Shown piece by piece: positions 7,623 through 16,777 of a stretch of 41,157 bases of DNA. Under the pieces are notes generated by a model. It had not been told where the DNA came from. It did no database searches and saw only the letters and a list, made by a program, of their open reading frames with translations. The stretch is from SZAS-103 sp038234715. GTDB taxonomy: Bacteria > Pseudomonadota > Gammaproteobacteria > Xanthomonadales > Xanthomonadaceae. The stretch's first letter is position 1. The number at the start of each line of letters is the position of its first letter. The stretch covers positions 1 through 41,157 of the forward strand of contig JBBQTD010000025.1 of NCBI GenBank assembly GCA_038234715.1, written 5' to 3'. Position numbers and translations under genes: made by a program.

Positions 7623-8996
7623 TCAGTCGACCTTAAGACTTACTTTCTTGAAGGGAATGCCAACCAGCCCGTGACCTGGTCTCTTGGTAGACACGCGGAT
7701 GACGATCGCATCATGCAGCCAGTGGTGTTGAACGTGCACTTCCGGAGTGCCATCGGCGATCGCAACCGTCATCGTATAGTCGCCGTTGGACAGCATCGGC
7801 AACGAAAACACAAATCTGGCCGTAATCGACTGCCCCGATGCGGCCGGCACCGCGCCGGCGGCATCAAACGTATTTTCCCCGAACAACGCCTGTCCGAGTC
7901 GGTCTTTCACTAGGAAACCGATGATCGGGCTGTGCAACGGCGAGTAAGCAATCGCCGTGACCTTCAGTTCAATATGTTCGCCACCGACAAAGGATGCATA
8001 AACCTGTCCATTGCCATCGGTGATACCGACCGAGACCAGCTTCGCCAGGTTGGTTGTCCATCCTTCCGAATTCACGATGTTGTCGAAAAACGATACCTGG
8101 ACTGCCGGATCGAGCGTCGGCGAGACCACCCATTCCGGATTGGTCTTGTCGACGCCCACCGTCTCGATACGGATGGATTCTCCAACTGCTATCTGCATGC
8201 ATTCACGATTGTAGGCGTCGGTGATTTCCCTGGCATTTCCGTACATCCGGATGATGCCCTTGTCGAGCCATACGGCAGACTCGCACAGGTTCAACACACT
8301 TCCCACGTCGTGGCTTACGAACAACAAGGTCCCGTTCCGCATGAAAGTGCGCAGGAAACGCATGCACTTCTGGGTGAAAACGGCGTCGCCGACCGCCAAT
8401 GCCTCGTCGATGACAAGGATTTCCGCATCGGCATGAGCGATCACTGCAAATGCCAGGCGCAGGTACATGCCGCTCGAATAGGTCTTGATGGGCTGTTCGA
8501 TGAAGTCACCGATTTCGGCGAAAGCGACGATGTCGTCGTAGCGAGCGTCGACCTCCTCGCGGCTCAGGCCAAGGACCGCACCGCTCATGTAGATGTTTTC
8601 GCGACCGGTGAACTCGGGATTGAAACCACTGCCAAGTTCGAGCAGGGCAGCGACCCGCCCATTGACCTCGACAGTTCCGCTGGTGGGAGTCAAGGTCCCG
8701 CAAATGATCTGCAACAGGGTGGATTTCCCGGAGCCGTTGCGGCCTATCACACCGAGGGTCCCGCCCTTTCGGACATCCAGGGAGATGTCGTGCAACGCCC
8801 AGAACTCGCGGTAATGGCGGCTCTCCGGTCGACCCAACAGGCGTTGGACGCGCGGCAGGATCGACTGTTTCAGACGATCTTCCGGACGACCGTAGATCTG
8901 AAAGCACTTCGAGAGATTCGCAACCCGGATTGCGCTCGCATCAGATGGGCCGACGAGACTCGACGATGCGTCGCGAGATGCCGCGTCAGAGGACAT
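7623..8996 (-). CDS. wzt: O-antigen ABC exporter, ATP-binding subunit with carbohydrate-binding C-terminus
   Basis: This 457-residue ATPase drives export of the lipid-linked O-antigen across the inner membrane. Walker A is GRNGSGKST (85-93), the signature is YSSGM (173-177), Walker B is ILVIDEAL (193-200) and the H-loop His lies in FVSHD (H229). The segment LLELGSGFNPEFTGRENIY is typical of the Wzt/TagH subfamily. Residues from about 290 to the end form a separate beta-rich domain (GVDKTNPEWVVSPTLDPA onward) that matches the Wzt C-terminal domain, which in known systems binds the modified end of the glycan. The start overlaps the end of wzm by 11 bp, so the two are co-translated. A terminal methyl group, which the neighbouring methyltransferases could add, is the classical signal read by this domain. 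Confidence 0.93.
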   Translation of the reverse strand: MSSDAASRDASSSLVGPSDASAIRVANLSKCFQIYGRPEDRLKQSILPRVQRLLGRPESRHYREFWALHDISLDVRKGGTLGVIGRNGSGKSTLLQIICGTLTPTSGTVEVNGRVAALLELGSGFNPEFTGRENIYMSGAVLGLSREEVDARYDDIVAFAEIGDFIEQPIKTYSSGMYLRLAFAVIAHADAEILVIDEALAVGDAVFTQKCMRFLRTFMRNGTLLFVSHDVGSVLNLCESAVWLDKGIIRMYGNAREITDAYNRECMQIAVGESIRIETVGVDKTNPEWVVSPTLDPAVQVSFFDNIVNSEGWTTNLAKLVSVGITDGNGQVYASFVGGEHIELKVTAIAYSPLHSPIIGFLVKDRLGQALFGENTFDAAGAVPAASGQSITARFVFSLPMLSNGDYTMTVAIADGTPEVHVQHHWLHDAIVIRVSTKRPGHGLVGIPFKKVSLKVD

Positions 8997-9816
8997 CGGC
9001 GAACCCCTTGCGCGTTAACTGGAACCATCTGAACCCGATGCCGGCCACCAGCAGGGCCACTGCGCTGTACAACGCCAACCCGGGCCAATCCGGCATTTCG
9101 CCGGCAAACAATACCCCACGCGCCTGTTCGATTATGAAGGTCAATGGGTTGATGTACAGCCATCTGCGGTAGGGTTCTGGCAGTGCCGTGATCGGATAGA
9201 ACACTGGCGCCATGTACATCAGGACCGTCGTGAAGATCCCAGTGACCTGCGCAACGTCGCGGATGAAGACTCCGGTGGCCGCAAGTACCCAGGCGAATCC
9301 CATCGTCAGCGGCACCAATGGCAACAACACTATCGGCAGCCACAATGCGGTCAGCGGAACGCCCCCACCAAATAGCATTTGTGCCAGCAACAGGATCGCA
9401 AGGCTGACAGCCGCATGGAACAATGCGGATCCGATGACGATCCACGGCAGAATTTCCAGCGGAAACACAACTTTCTTGACGTAGTTGGCGTTGCCCAGGA
9501 TCAGGCCCGGCGCCTTGTTGATGCCCTCTGCCAGCAGGGCATGCACGATGACGCCGGCGAACAGCCCCAGGGCGAACTGGATCCGCGTCGTCGGCACGCC
9601 GGGCCCCCAGCGTGCCTTGAATACGACCGAAAACACGAACGTGTAGACCGCCAGCATCAACAATGGATTGAAAAACGACCAGGCCAGGCCAAACAGCGAT
9701 CCTCGATAGCGACCGAGCACTTCCCGTCGTGTCATCTGAACGATGAGCTGCCGGTTGCGCCAGAGGCTTAGGTACATCTCTCCGAAGCCTGCAGGGACTG
9801 GCGCATGCGGGTTCAT
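8986..9816 (-). CDS. wzm: O-antigen ABC exporter, permease subunit
   Basis: This 276-residue ABC-2 type membrane protein has about six hydrophobic segments. It shows the family's opening LWRNRQLIVQMTRREVLGRY, then RGSLFGLAWSFFNPLLML, and ends with INPLTFIIEQARGVLFAGE and a basic tail. It forms the channel of the Wzm/Wzt exporter. I prefer the ATG at 9816: the in-frame TTG at 9825 lies too close to the AGGA motif, which suits the ATG better. It is the first gene of the O-antigen run after the cystathionine gamma-lyase gene, the place where xanthomonad LPS loci begin. Confidence 0.92.
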   Translation of the reverse strand: MNPHAPVPAGFGEMYLSLWRNRQLIVQMTRREVLGRYRGSLFGLAWSFFNPLLMLAVYTFVFSVVFKARWGPGVPTTRIQFALGLFAGVIVHALLAEGINKAPGLILGNANYVKKVVFPLEILPWIVIGSALFHAAVSLAILLLAQMLFGGGVPLTALWLPIVLLPLVPLTMGFAWVLAATGVFIRDVAQVTGIFTTVLMYMAPVFYPITALPEPYRRWLYINPLTFIIEQARGVLFAGEMPDWPGLALYSAVALLVAGIGFRWFQLTRKGFADVL

Positions 9817-9913
9817 CGACGACAATTCCTGCCCATGACTGCGACAGAGCTTTGGCCAGACCGGCTCATTCCGTACCTCAAGTTGTTACGGGTGACGCTG
9901 CAGGTCATCGAAT

Positions 9914-11077
9914 TCAGGCGAGAATTCGTTGCAGTTCGTCGCGAAGGTCGGCGACGTCCTCGACGCCGACCGACAAGCGGACGAGGTCGTCATCGATTCC
10001 AAGGGCCGCGCGGCGCGCGGCCGGAACTGATGCATGGGTCATGATCGCCGGATGGTTGATCAAGCTCTCCACGCCGCCGAGCGATTCGGCGAGTCCGAAC
10101 AGCTTGCACTGCTCCATCATTCGCGTTGCCGCCGGTAGTCCACCGCGCACATGGACCGAGATCAATCCGCCGAAACCATCCATCTGCCGCTTCGCGAGCT
10201 CGTGCTGCGGATGTGACGGTAGACCCGGATAGATGACCTTCCTGATTGCCGGATGCGTATCCAGCCACTGGGCAAGTTCGAGCGCGTTGGCGCAATGCGC
10301 GCGCATGCGCAGGTGCAAGGTCTTCAATCCGCGCAACGCGAGGAAGCTGTCGAACGGCCCCTGGATGCTGCCGATAGCGTTCTGCAAGAACGTCATCTGC
10401 TCGGCGAGTTCGGCGTTGTCGCCGACGATCGCGACGCCGCCGACCATATCGGAATGGCCGTTGAGGTATTTCGTCGCCGAATGCATCACGATACTCGCAC
10501 CGTGCTCGAGCGGGCGCTGCAGCATCGGCGAGCAGAACGTGTTGTCGACGACGAGGATCAGTCCGTGCTTCCGCGCGAACGCGCCGAGCTTCGCGAGGTC
10601 GACGACTTTCAGCATCGGATTGGTCGGCGTCTCGGCCCAGATCATCTTCGTGTTCGGCTTGAGCGCCGCCGTGAGCGCCGCCTCATCATTGAGATCGATG
10701 AAGCTGAAATCCAGTCCGGCCGAACGCTTGCGCACGCGCTCGAACAGCCTATACGTGCCGCCATAGACGTCGTCCATGACGACCACGTGGCTACCGCTGT
10801 CGAGCAGTTCGAGGATCGTCGACGTCGCCGCGAGTCCCGACGCGAACGCGAAGCCGCGCGTGCCGCCTTCGAGGTCGGCGATGCAGCGCTCCCAGGCGAA
10901 ACGCGTCGGATTGTGCGAGCGCGAATACTCGAAGCCCTGGTGCACGCCCGGGCTCTGCTGGACGTAGGTCGAGGTCGCATAGATCGGCGTCATGATCGCC
11001 CCGGTGGACGGGTCGGGCGACTGGCCGGCATGGATCGCGCGGGTGCCGAGGCCTTGCTTTCGTGAATCTGTCGTCAT
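9914..11077 (-). CDS. Cystathionine gamma-lyase / gamma-synthase family PLP enzyme
   Basis: This 387-residue Cys/Met metabolism PLP enzyme opens with GLGTRAIHAGQSPDPSTGAI and carries FEYSRSHNPTR, FASGLAAT, the PLP-contacting Asp in VVDNTF (D178) and the Schiff-base lysine in HSATKYLNGHSD (K203). The family includes gamma-synthase (metB), gamma-lyase and beta-lyase, which sequence alone separates poorly. Because it follows cystathionine beta-synthase on the same strand, gamma-lyase (cystathionine to cysteine, ammonia and 2-oxobutyrate) fits best. Xanthomonas annotation often calls the equivalent gene metB, and it marks the edge of the LPS locus there. A short possible leader ORF lies upstream. 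Confidence 0.92.
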   Translation of the reverse strand: MTTDSRKQGLGTRAIHAGQSPDPSTGAIMTPIYATSTYVQQSPGVHQGFEYSRSHNPTRFAWERCIADLEGGTRGFAFASGLAATSTILELLDSGSHVVVMDDVYGGTYRLFERVRKRSAGLDFSFIDLNDEAALTAALKPNTKMIWAETPTNPMLKVVDLAKLGAFARKHGLILVVDNTFCSPMLQRPLEHGASIVMHSATKYLNGHSDMVGGVAIVGDNAELAEQMTFLQNAIGSIQGPFDSFLALRGLKTLHLRMRAHCANALELAQWLDTHPAIRKVIYPGLPSHPQHELAKRQMDGFGGLISVHVRGGLPAATRMMEQCKLFGLAESLGGVESLINHPAIMTHASVPAARRAALGIDDDLVRLSVGVEDVADLRDELQRILA

Positions 11078-11111
11078 GGTTTCGCTTCTGTTGGAAAGTG
11101 CGACATGGATG

Positions 11112-11180
11112 TCAATACTTGATCTTCGCGGTCATGGAGGACTGCAGAAATGAGTGTCGCTGATTGATCTTCGCGGTCAT
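11112..11180 (-). other. Possible 22-residue leader ORF containing a 45-bp direct duplication
   Basis: Between cbs and the gamma-lyase gene, the reverse strand carries a 22-codon ORF that starts ATGACCGCGAAGATCAA and ends AAGTATTGA. The 20-bp sequence TTGATCTTCGCGGTCATGGA occurs twice, at 11119-11138 and 11164-11183, 45 bp apart, so the peptide begins with MTAKI and repeats MTAKI 15 residues later. The second MTAKI can also serve as a start. It has no clear Shine-Dalgarno sequence. It may be a small leader peptide, a recent duplication of regulatory DNA, or nothing. Confidence 0.3.
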
Positions 11181-11195
11181 GGACGACCGTAAAAG

Positions 11196-12566
<1,371 letters not shown>

Positions 12567-12605
12567 GGCGACGCGGGGATTGGGCCGCGATGGGCCGGAC
12601 TCACG

Positions 12606-12611
12606 ATTATA
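12606..12611 (-). promoter_or_regulatory. Probable -10 element of the cbs promoter
   Basis: The reverse strand reads CTGATATAATCGTGAG here, a perfect TATAAT. Transcription would start near 12599, giving a leader of about 33 nt before the cbs ATG. No good -35 hexamer lies 16-18 bp upstream, so the promoter is either weak or activator-dependent. Confidence 0.45.
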
Positions 12612-12716
12612 TCAGGCGACCTGTCCGCTGCTTCGCAGTTGCGCGGCACATGGTCCACGAGACCGGCGAGCACTGCCGACCAGGGAAAGTGGCCGGCCGT
12701 GCCCGCGACGGGTGGC

Positions 12717-12935
12717 TTAGTGGGCCTTGGCTTCGAACAGGTGAGTCAACCGGTCCTTGGCATGCAGCTTTTCGCGCTTCATCTGCGCGAGCGTTGCGTC
12801 ATCAAGGGGAAGTACGCCGAGTTCGGCGTCCAGGACCTGCTTGTCCAACTCCCGATGGCGGTGGTAGAGCTGGCGGAATTCGATATCGGATTTTAGTAGT
12901 GCATCCAGCTCATCCCGCGATTGACCTTCGAACAT
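12717..12935 (-). CDS. Small YdcH/DUF465 family protein
   Basis: The product has 72 residues: MFEGQSRDELDALLKSD, then a helix-turn-helix hairpin HRHRELDKQVLDAELG and LAQMKREKLHAKDRLTHL. This matches the YdcH (DUF465) family of small acidic-basic helical proteins of unknown role. The ATG at 12935 is fixed by a strong Shine-Dalgarno sequence, AAGGAGGTC, about 8 bp upstream. It lies alone between cbs and the OmpA-like gene. Confidence 0.85.
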   Translation of the reverse strand: MFEGQSRDELDALLKSDIEFRQLYHRHRELDKQVLDAELGVLPLDDATLAQMKREKLHAKDRLTHLFEAKAH

Positions 12936-12984
12936 GGCGCTTGACCTCCTTCTGCATCGGAAAACCATTGTTCAGACATGCGAA

Positions 12985-13011
12985 CGCCCCGATCAACAAT
13001 GATGCGGGGCG
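12985..13011. other. Inverted repeat in a 372-bp gap
   Basis: CGCCCCG pairs with CGGGGCG and the inner ATCA with TGAT (one bulged G), leaving an ACAA loop. No T-run follows on either strand, so it is not a standard terminator. It lies 50 bp upstream of the YdcH start. The rest of 12936-13307 shows no gene or other clear signal. Confidence 0.5.
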
Positions 13012-13307
13012 CTCTGGCTTGCGGACTCGGCGTTGCATGCGGCTGTCGAAACTTCGGAACCCATTGCTTGAATCCGGATGCTCCAGACGGCACGCTGCTC
13101 CGGAAACTCGACTGCACTCATGGGCCAGGTCCAGTTCTCCATGCGTTGAGGACGCATGGGGATATGACGCTACTCCTGCGAGCGTAACGCCGCAAGTGAC
13201 ATCGCAAGTCATTGAATGCACGTGTTAGCGCCAGGGCGCTGACGGCAGCGTGGCTGGCCAGATTGCCTTTCGAATTGCTCACAATCTTGCTCAACCTGTT
13301 GATATAC

Positions 13308-14294
13308 CTAATGATTGAAGTTGTGCAGGACGATGACCTCGACCCTGCGATTGCGCTCCCGGCCAGCTGGCGTTGCATTTGACGCAATTGGCTGCTCGGC
13401 CCCCAGCCCGACCGCCTGCACTCGATTCCCCGAAATTCCGGCCGCACGCAACACGTCCTTGATCGCATCGGCACGCTGCTGTGAAAGAGTCAGATTCGCT
13501 TGCGGACTGCCCTGGTTGTCGGTATGCGCCTCGACCCGGATCGCTGCACCAGGAGTCGCCTGCACGAACGCTATCATCGCCTTGACCTGTGCCTTGGTAC
13601 GCGCGTCGCCCCGAAGTGTGCCGCGGCCCGGCACAAACGCGGCGCCAGACAGGAGCATCGAAGGCCCACGGGGCTCAGTCGCACCCGGCACGGGGGGCTT
13701 CGGCGGCAGGGCGCCAGACTTCGCACCCGACGTCAGCATTGCTTCCTGCTGTGCCAAGGTGGCCTCTTTCGCACGAGCTTCTGCAAGTGCGCGTGCCTGT
13801 TCGGATTCGTCGTTCGCAATGCCTGCGGCCTGCTGCGTCTGCTCTTGCCGCAACGCGTCCGCGCGCTGGGTTTCTTCCTCTCGCGCAGTATTCTGCAGGC
13901 GCAGCCGCTCTGCTTCCTGGCGAGCCTGGTCGGCGTCGCGACGGCTGGCCTCCAGCAAGATGCGGTCGTGCTCACGATCGAGCTGGTCGAGTTGGCGTTC
14001 CGCCAGATCGGCCTGCGCCGCGAATTGCGCGGCCGCGATGCGACGTTCAGCGATGTAGAGGGCTTGCGGGCGTTCGCTTGAGCGCGAATTGGTTTGGGCA
14101 AGCACATCCAGGGCCTGGTGTGCCTTGAGCCGGTCCGTACCCCCAAGCGCGCCGAGCGACGGGTCGGCATCAAGCTGGGCCAGCTGACCCGACAAACGCA
14201 GCAGGTCCGGATCCTTCGGTGGCTCGGCCGCGATGGACGGCCCCGCCAGCAGCAAGGCGAGCAGCAAGGTTGCGCAGGACGGCAGACGACTCAT
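13308..14294 (-). CDS. OmpA-like peptidoglycan-binding outer-membrane protein
   Basis: This 328-residue secreted protein starts with a signal peptide (MSRLPSCATLLLALLLAG, site near AEP). Residues about 80-190 are a charged Ala/Glu/Arg/Gln-rich helix (ERRIAAAQFAAQADLAERQL, then RQEAERLRLQNTAREEE), probably a coiled coil. A short Pro-rich linker leads to the C-terminal OmpA domain, with VEAHTDNQGSPQANLTLSQQ and ERNRRVEVIV, which binds peptidoglycan. Its ATG overlaps the TGA of the upstream lipoprotein gene (ATGA), so both are translated together. The pair (DUF4398 lipoprotein plus OmpA protein) is common in Xanthomonadales, with no defined function. Confidence 0.88.
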   Translation of the reverse strand: MSRLPSCATLLLALLLAGPSIAAEPPKDPDLLRLSGQLAQLDADPSLGALGGTDRLKAHQALDVLAQTNSRSSERPQALYIAERRIAAAQFAAQADLAERQLDQLDREHDRILLEASRRDADQARQEAERLRLQNTAREEETQRADALRQEQTQQAAGIANDESEQARALAEARAKEATLAQQEAMLTSGAKSGALPPKPPVPGATEPRGPSMLLSGAAFVPGRGTLRGDARTKAQVKAMIAFVQATPGAAIRVEAHTDNQGSPQANLTLSQQRADAIKDVLRAAGISGNRVQAVGLGAEQPIASNATPAGRERNRRVEVIVLHNFNH

Positions 14295-14674
14295 CGCAAC
14301 GGCTCCTGGTCAAGCAGGCGACGGCGCAGAGTCGCATTGTCCTCGGTCTTGGCTGCCACTGCGGATTGGGCGGCGAGCGCGCGGCCCTTGGCATGCGCAA
14401 GTTCGGCATCTGCCAGCGCAGCAGCGGCAAGCTGCTCGGCCCGCACGTAGTCCTGCGTGGACATCGCGGCCTGGGCAGCGGTCAACTCGTTGTGCGCTGC
14501 AGCGAGTTCTTCGGCTGCGTAGCGCTGGCCGTCGGGAGTCGCTGCCAAGGCGATCGCCAAATCCGCTGCACCGACTTCGGCGGTCGGGGGCGGCATGCTC
14601 GCGCAACCGGCCAGCGCGACGAGCAAGCAGGCCGCAGCCGCGGTACGATGGATTTTTCGTCGCGATGGTGTCAT
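14291..14674 (-). CDS. DUF4398-type outer-membrane lipoprotein
   Basis: This 127-residue lipoprotein has a lipobox LVALAGC (Cys at 24) after a basic start MTPSRRKIHR. The mature part is Ala-rich and helical: YAAEELAAAHNELTAAQAAM and RAEQLAAAALADAELAHAKG. This matches DUF4398. I choose the ATG at 14674 because it begins the signal peptide; the frame stays open far upstream, antisense to pilU, which is a shadow. It is coupled to the OmpA-like gene by an ATGA overlap and diverges from pilU. Confidence 0.85.
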   Translation of the reverse strand: MTPSRRKIHRTAAAACLLVALAGCASMPPPTAEVGAADLAIALAATPDGQRYAAEELAAAHNELTAAQAAMSTQDYVRAEQLAAAALADAELAHAKGRALAAQSAVAAKTEDNATLRRRLLDQEPLR

Positions 14675-14768
14675 AAGAAATCCGCGGAGACGGTGGCCGT
14701 AACGGCTATTGTCCGAAGCTGCCAGCGCGCTTGCAATGACCGCGCCAACCGTTCTGGGGAATGAAAAG

Positions 14769-15902
14769 ATGGACATCGAATACTTCCTGAAGCTGATGGC
14801 CGAGAAAAACGCCTCGGACCTGTTCCTCACGACCGGCGCACCGGTCAACATGAAGGTCGAGGGCAAACTGTACGCCCTTGGCAACACCGGGTTGCCGCCG
14901 GGGCTGGTCAAGAAGATCGCATATTCGTTGATGGACGAGATCCAGGTCCCGGTCTTCGAGCGCGATCTTGAGATGAACATGGCGATCTCCGTCACCGACG
15001 CTGGCCGGTTCCGCGTCAATGTATTCAAGCAGCGCGGCGAGATCGGCATGGTGATCCGCGCGATCAAGAGCGACATCCCGACCATCGAGGACCTCAAGCT
15101 GCCCTCGATCCTCAAGGACATCGTGCTCGAACCGCGCGGGCTCGTGCTGCTGGTCGGTTCGACGGGTTCGGGCAAGTCCACCACGCTCGCCTCGATGATC
15201 GACCATCGCAACAACAACGTGACCGGCCACATCCTCACGATCGAAGATCCGATCGAGTTCCTGCATAGGCACAAGAAGTCCATCGTCAACCAGCGCGAAG
15301 TCGGGCTGGATACGCACGCCTTCCACAACGCTCTGAAGAATGCGATGCGCGAGGCGCCCGACCTGATCCTGATCGGCGAAATCCTCGACGCCACCACGAT
15401 GGAGGCGGCGATCGCCTTCGCCGAAACCGGCCATCTGTGCCTTGCGACGCTGCACTCCAACAACGCCGACCAGACCCTCGAACGCATCCTCAACTTCTTC
15501 CCGGAATCGGCCCACAAGAACATCCTCATGAACCTTGCGCTGAACCTCAAGGCGGTCATTTCGCAACGCCTGGTGATCGGCATCGACGGCAAGCGCATTC
15601 CTGCCAGCGAAATCCTGATCAACACCCCGATGATCCGCGACCTGATCCGTCGCGGAGAAGTCCACGAGGTCAAGCAGGCGATGGAGGAATCGCTGCAGGA
15701 AGGCATGCACAGCTTCGACCAGTCGCTGTACAGGATGTACAAGGAAGGCAAGGCGGAGCTGGAAGAAGTGTTGCGCAAGGCCGACTCGCGCGATGGGCTC
15801 GCGCTGAAGATCCGCCTGTCCGAGGGCGCAACCGGGGAACACGACCCCTATGCGGAGGTGTTCGACGCCAACCCGAGTGTCACCCAGGGCGGCGGATACT
15901 AG
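14769..15902 (+). CDS. pilU: Type IV pilus retraction ATPase PilU
   Basis: This 377-residue PilT/PilU ATPase powers pilus retraction for twitching motility. The start MDIEYFLKLMAEKNASDLFL matches PilU and has GGGGA about 9 bp upstream, so the longer TTG start at 14709 is unlikely. It has Walker A GSTGSGKST (130-138), the Asp box HILTIEDPIE, and a Walker B region DLILIGEILD with catalytic Glu (E204). The His box is GHLCLATLHSNNADQ. QREVGLDTHAF and FAETGHLCLATLH favour PilU over PilT. The position usually held by Arg in the GEIRD motif is Leu here (L206). No pilT is adjacent. Confidence 0.9.
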   Translation: MDIEYFLKLMAEKNASDLFLTTGAPVNMKVEGKLYALGNTGLPPGLVKKIAYSLMDEIQVPVFERDLEMNMAISVTDAGRFRVNVFKQRGEIGMVIRAIKSDIPTIEDLKLPSILKDIVLEPRGLVLLVGSTGSGKSTTLASMIDHRNNNVTGHILTIEDPIEFLHRHKKSIVNQREVGLDTHAFHNALKNAMREAPDLILIGEILDATTMEAAIAFAETGHLCLATLHSNNADQTLERILNFFPESAHKNILMNLALNLKAVISQRLVIGIDGKRIPASEILINTPMIRDLIRRGEVHEVKQAMEESLQEGMHSFDQSLYRMYKEGKAELEEVLRKADSRDGLALKIRLSEGATGEHDPYAEVFDANPSVTQGGGY

Positions 15903-15965
15903 CGTCGCGACCAAGGCAGATCCTGCAAGCCTGCTTCGCCGGTCCACGCGGCTTCGGTGAGCAGG

Positions 15966-16634
15966 TCAGGACGCCGCAGGTGCGTCCGGCTGAAGTTCCG
16001 GGCGCGCTGTATCGAAAGCGGGTAACGCCATGCAGCTGTCATAGATGCGGCGGATGGTTCGATACGGGCCGAGGTCGATGCTGAATCGACGCGCATTGAA
16101 CACCTGGGGAATCAGGCAACAATCTGCGAGCCCTGGCATTTCGCCGTCGCAAAATGTTCCGGTGGAATGGTGTTCGGCCAGCATCTCCTCGATCGCGGCC
16201 AAGCCTTCGCGAAGCCAGTGACGCACCCATTCGTCGCGCTCGGGCGACGGCACGCTCCACACGGTCTCGAAATATTGCAATACCCGCAGGTTGTTCAATG
16301 GATGGATGTCGCAGGCGATCGCCTGGGCAAGCGCGCGCGCGCGCGCGCGATCGCGCGCGGTGGCCGGCAACAATGGCGGATCTGGCCAGGTCTCGTCGAG
16401 GTACTCGATAATCGCCATCGACTGCCGCAACATGCGATGGCCGTGCAGCAGCGCCGGTACCAGCCCCTGCGGATGGATCGCGCGGTATTCCGGCATGCGC
16501 TGTTGGCCACCGTTTTCAAGCAGGTGCACGGGCACGATGTCGTAGTGCAGGCGCTTCAGGTTCAGCGCGATACGGACGCGATAGGCCGCGCTTGAACGCC
16601 AATAGCTGTACAGCCGCAACGTATCGTGGATCAT
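15966..16634 (-). CDS. maiA: Maleylacetoacetate isomerase (zeta-class GST)
   Basis: This 222-residue protein isomerises maleylacetoacetate to fumarylacetoacetate in tyrosine breakdown, using glutathione. The zeta-class signature is LYSYWRSSAAYRVRIALNLK (usually SSCSYRVRIAL; here the Cys-Ser positions are Ala-Ala), followed by NPQGLVPAL-like IHPQGLVPALLHG, QSMAIIEYLDE and the C-terminal helix domain with DIHPLNNLRVLQY. The ATG at 16634 has GGAG 5 bp upstream; an in-frame ATG at 16652 adds six residues. A (GC)n run near 16331 encodes RARAR. It follows the FAH-family gene on the same strand by 143 bp. Confidence 0.88.
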   Translation of the reverse strand: MIHDTLRLYSYWRSSAAYRVRIALNLKRLHYDIVPVHLLENGGQQRMPEYRAIHPQGLVPALLHGHRMLRQSMAIIEYLDETWPDPPLLPATARDRARARALAQAIACDIHPLNNLRVLQYFETVWSVPSPERDEWVRHWLREGLAAIEEMLAEHHSTGTFCDGEMPGLADCCLIPQVFNARRFSIDLGPYRTIRRIYDSCMALPAFDTARPELQPDAPAAS

Positions 16635-16777
16635 GATTTCTCCGCCGACCATGCGGCTGTTCCCTAGCGCAGGCTAGCCCTTGCGGACGCCGATGAAAAG
16701 CACCCGGCTGCAGATGAGCCGTCCAAGCCGACGTGCGGTGGCCGGCATTCCGCCATACCGCGCCCCGGAATCATTGC

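Noticed and set aside
7142..7636. Forward frames in the gap between wzt and the TylF gene
   Set aside because: Arg/Ser/Pro-rich translations with no domain, running against the direction of the locus and into wzt. Not supported as genes.
12893..13117. Longer reverse frame overlapping the YdcH gene
   Set aside because: It has no Shine-Dalgarno sequence or domain, whereas the YdcH frame has a strong one and a known family.
14291..15947. Long reverse frames antisense to pilU
   Set aside because: They mirror the codon pattern of pilU. Only the last 127 codons of one frame (14291-14674) are real, as the lipoprotein.
16320..16360. (GC)n run inside maiA as a phase-variable tract
   Set aside because: The run is short, in frame and encodes a plausible RARAR helix. 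The gene is intact, and there is no sign of switching.
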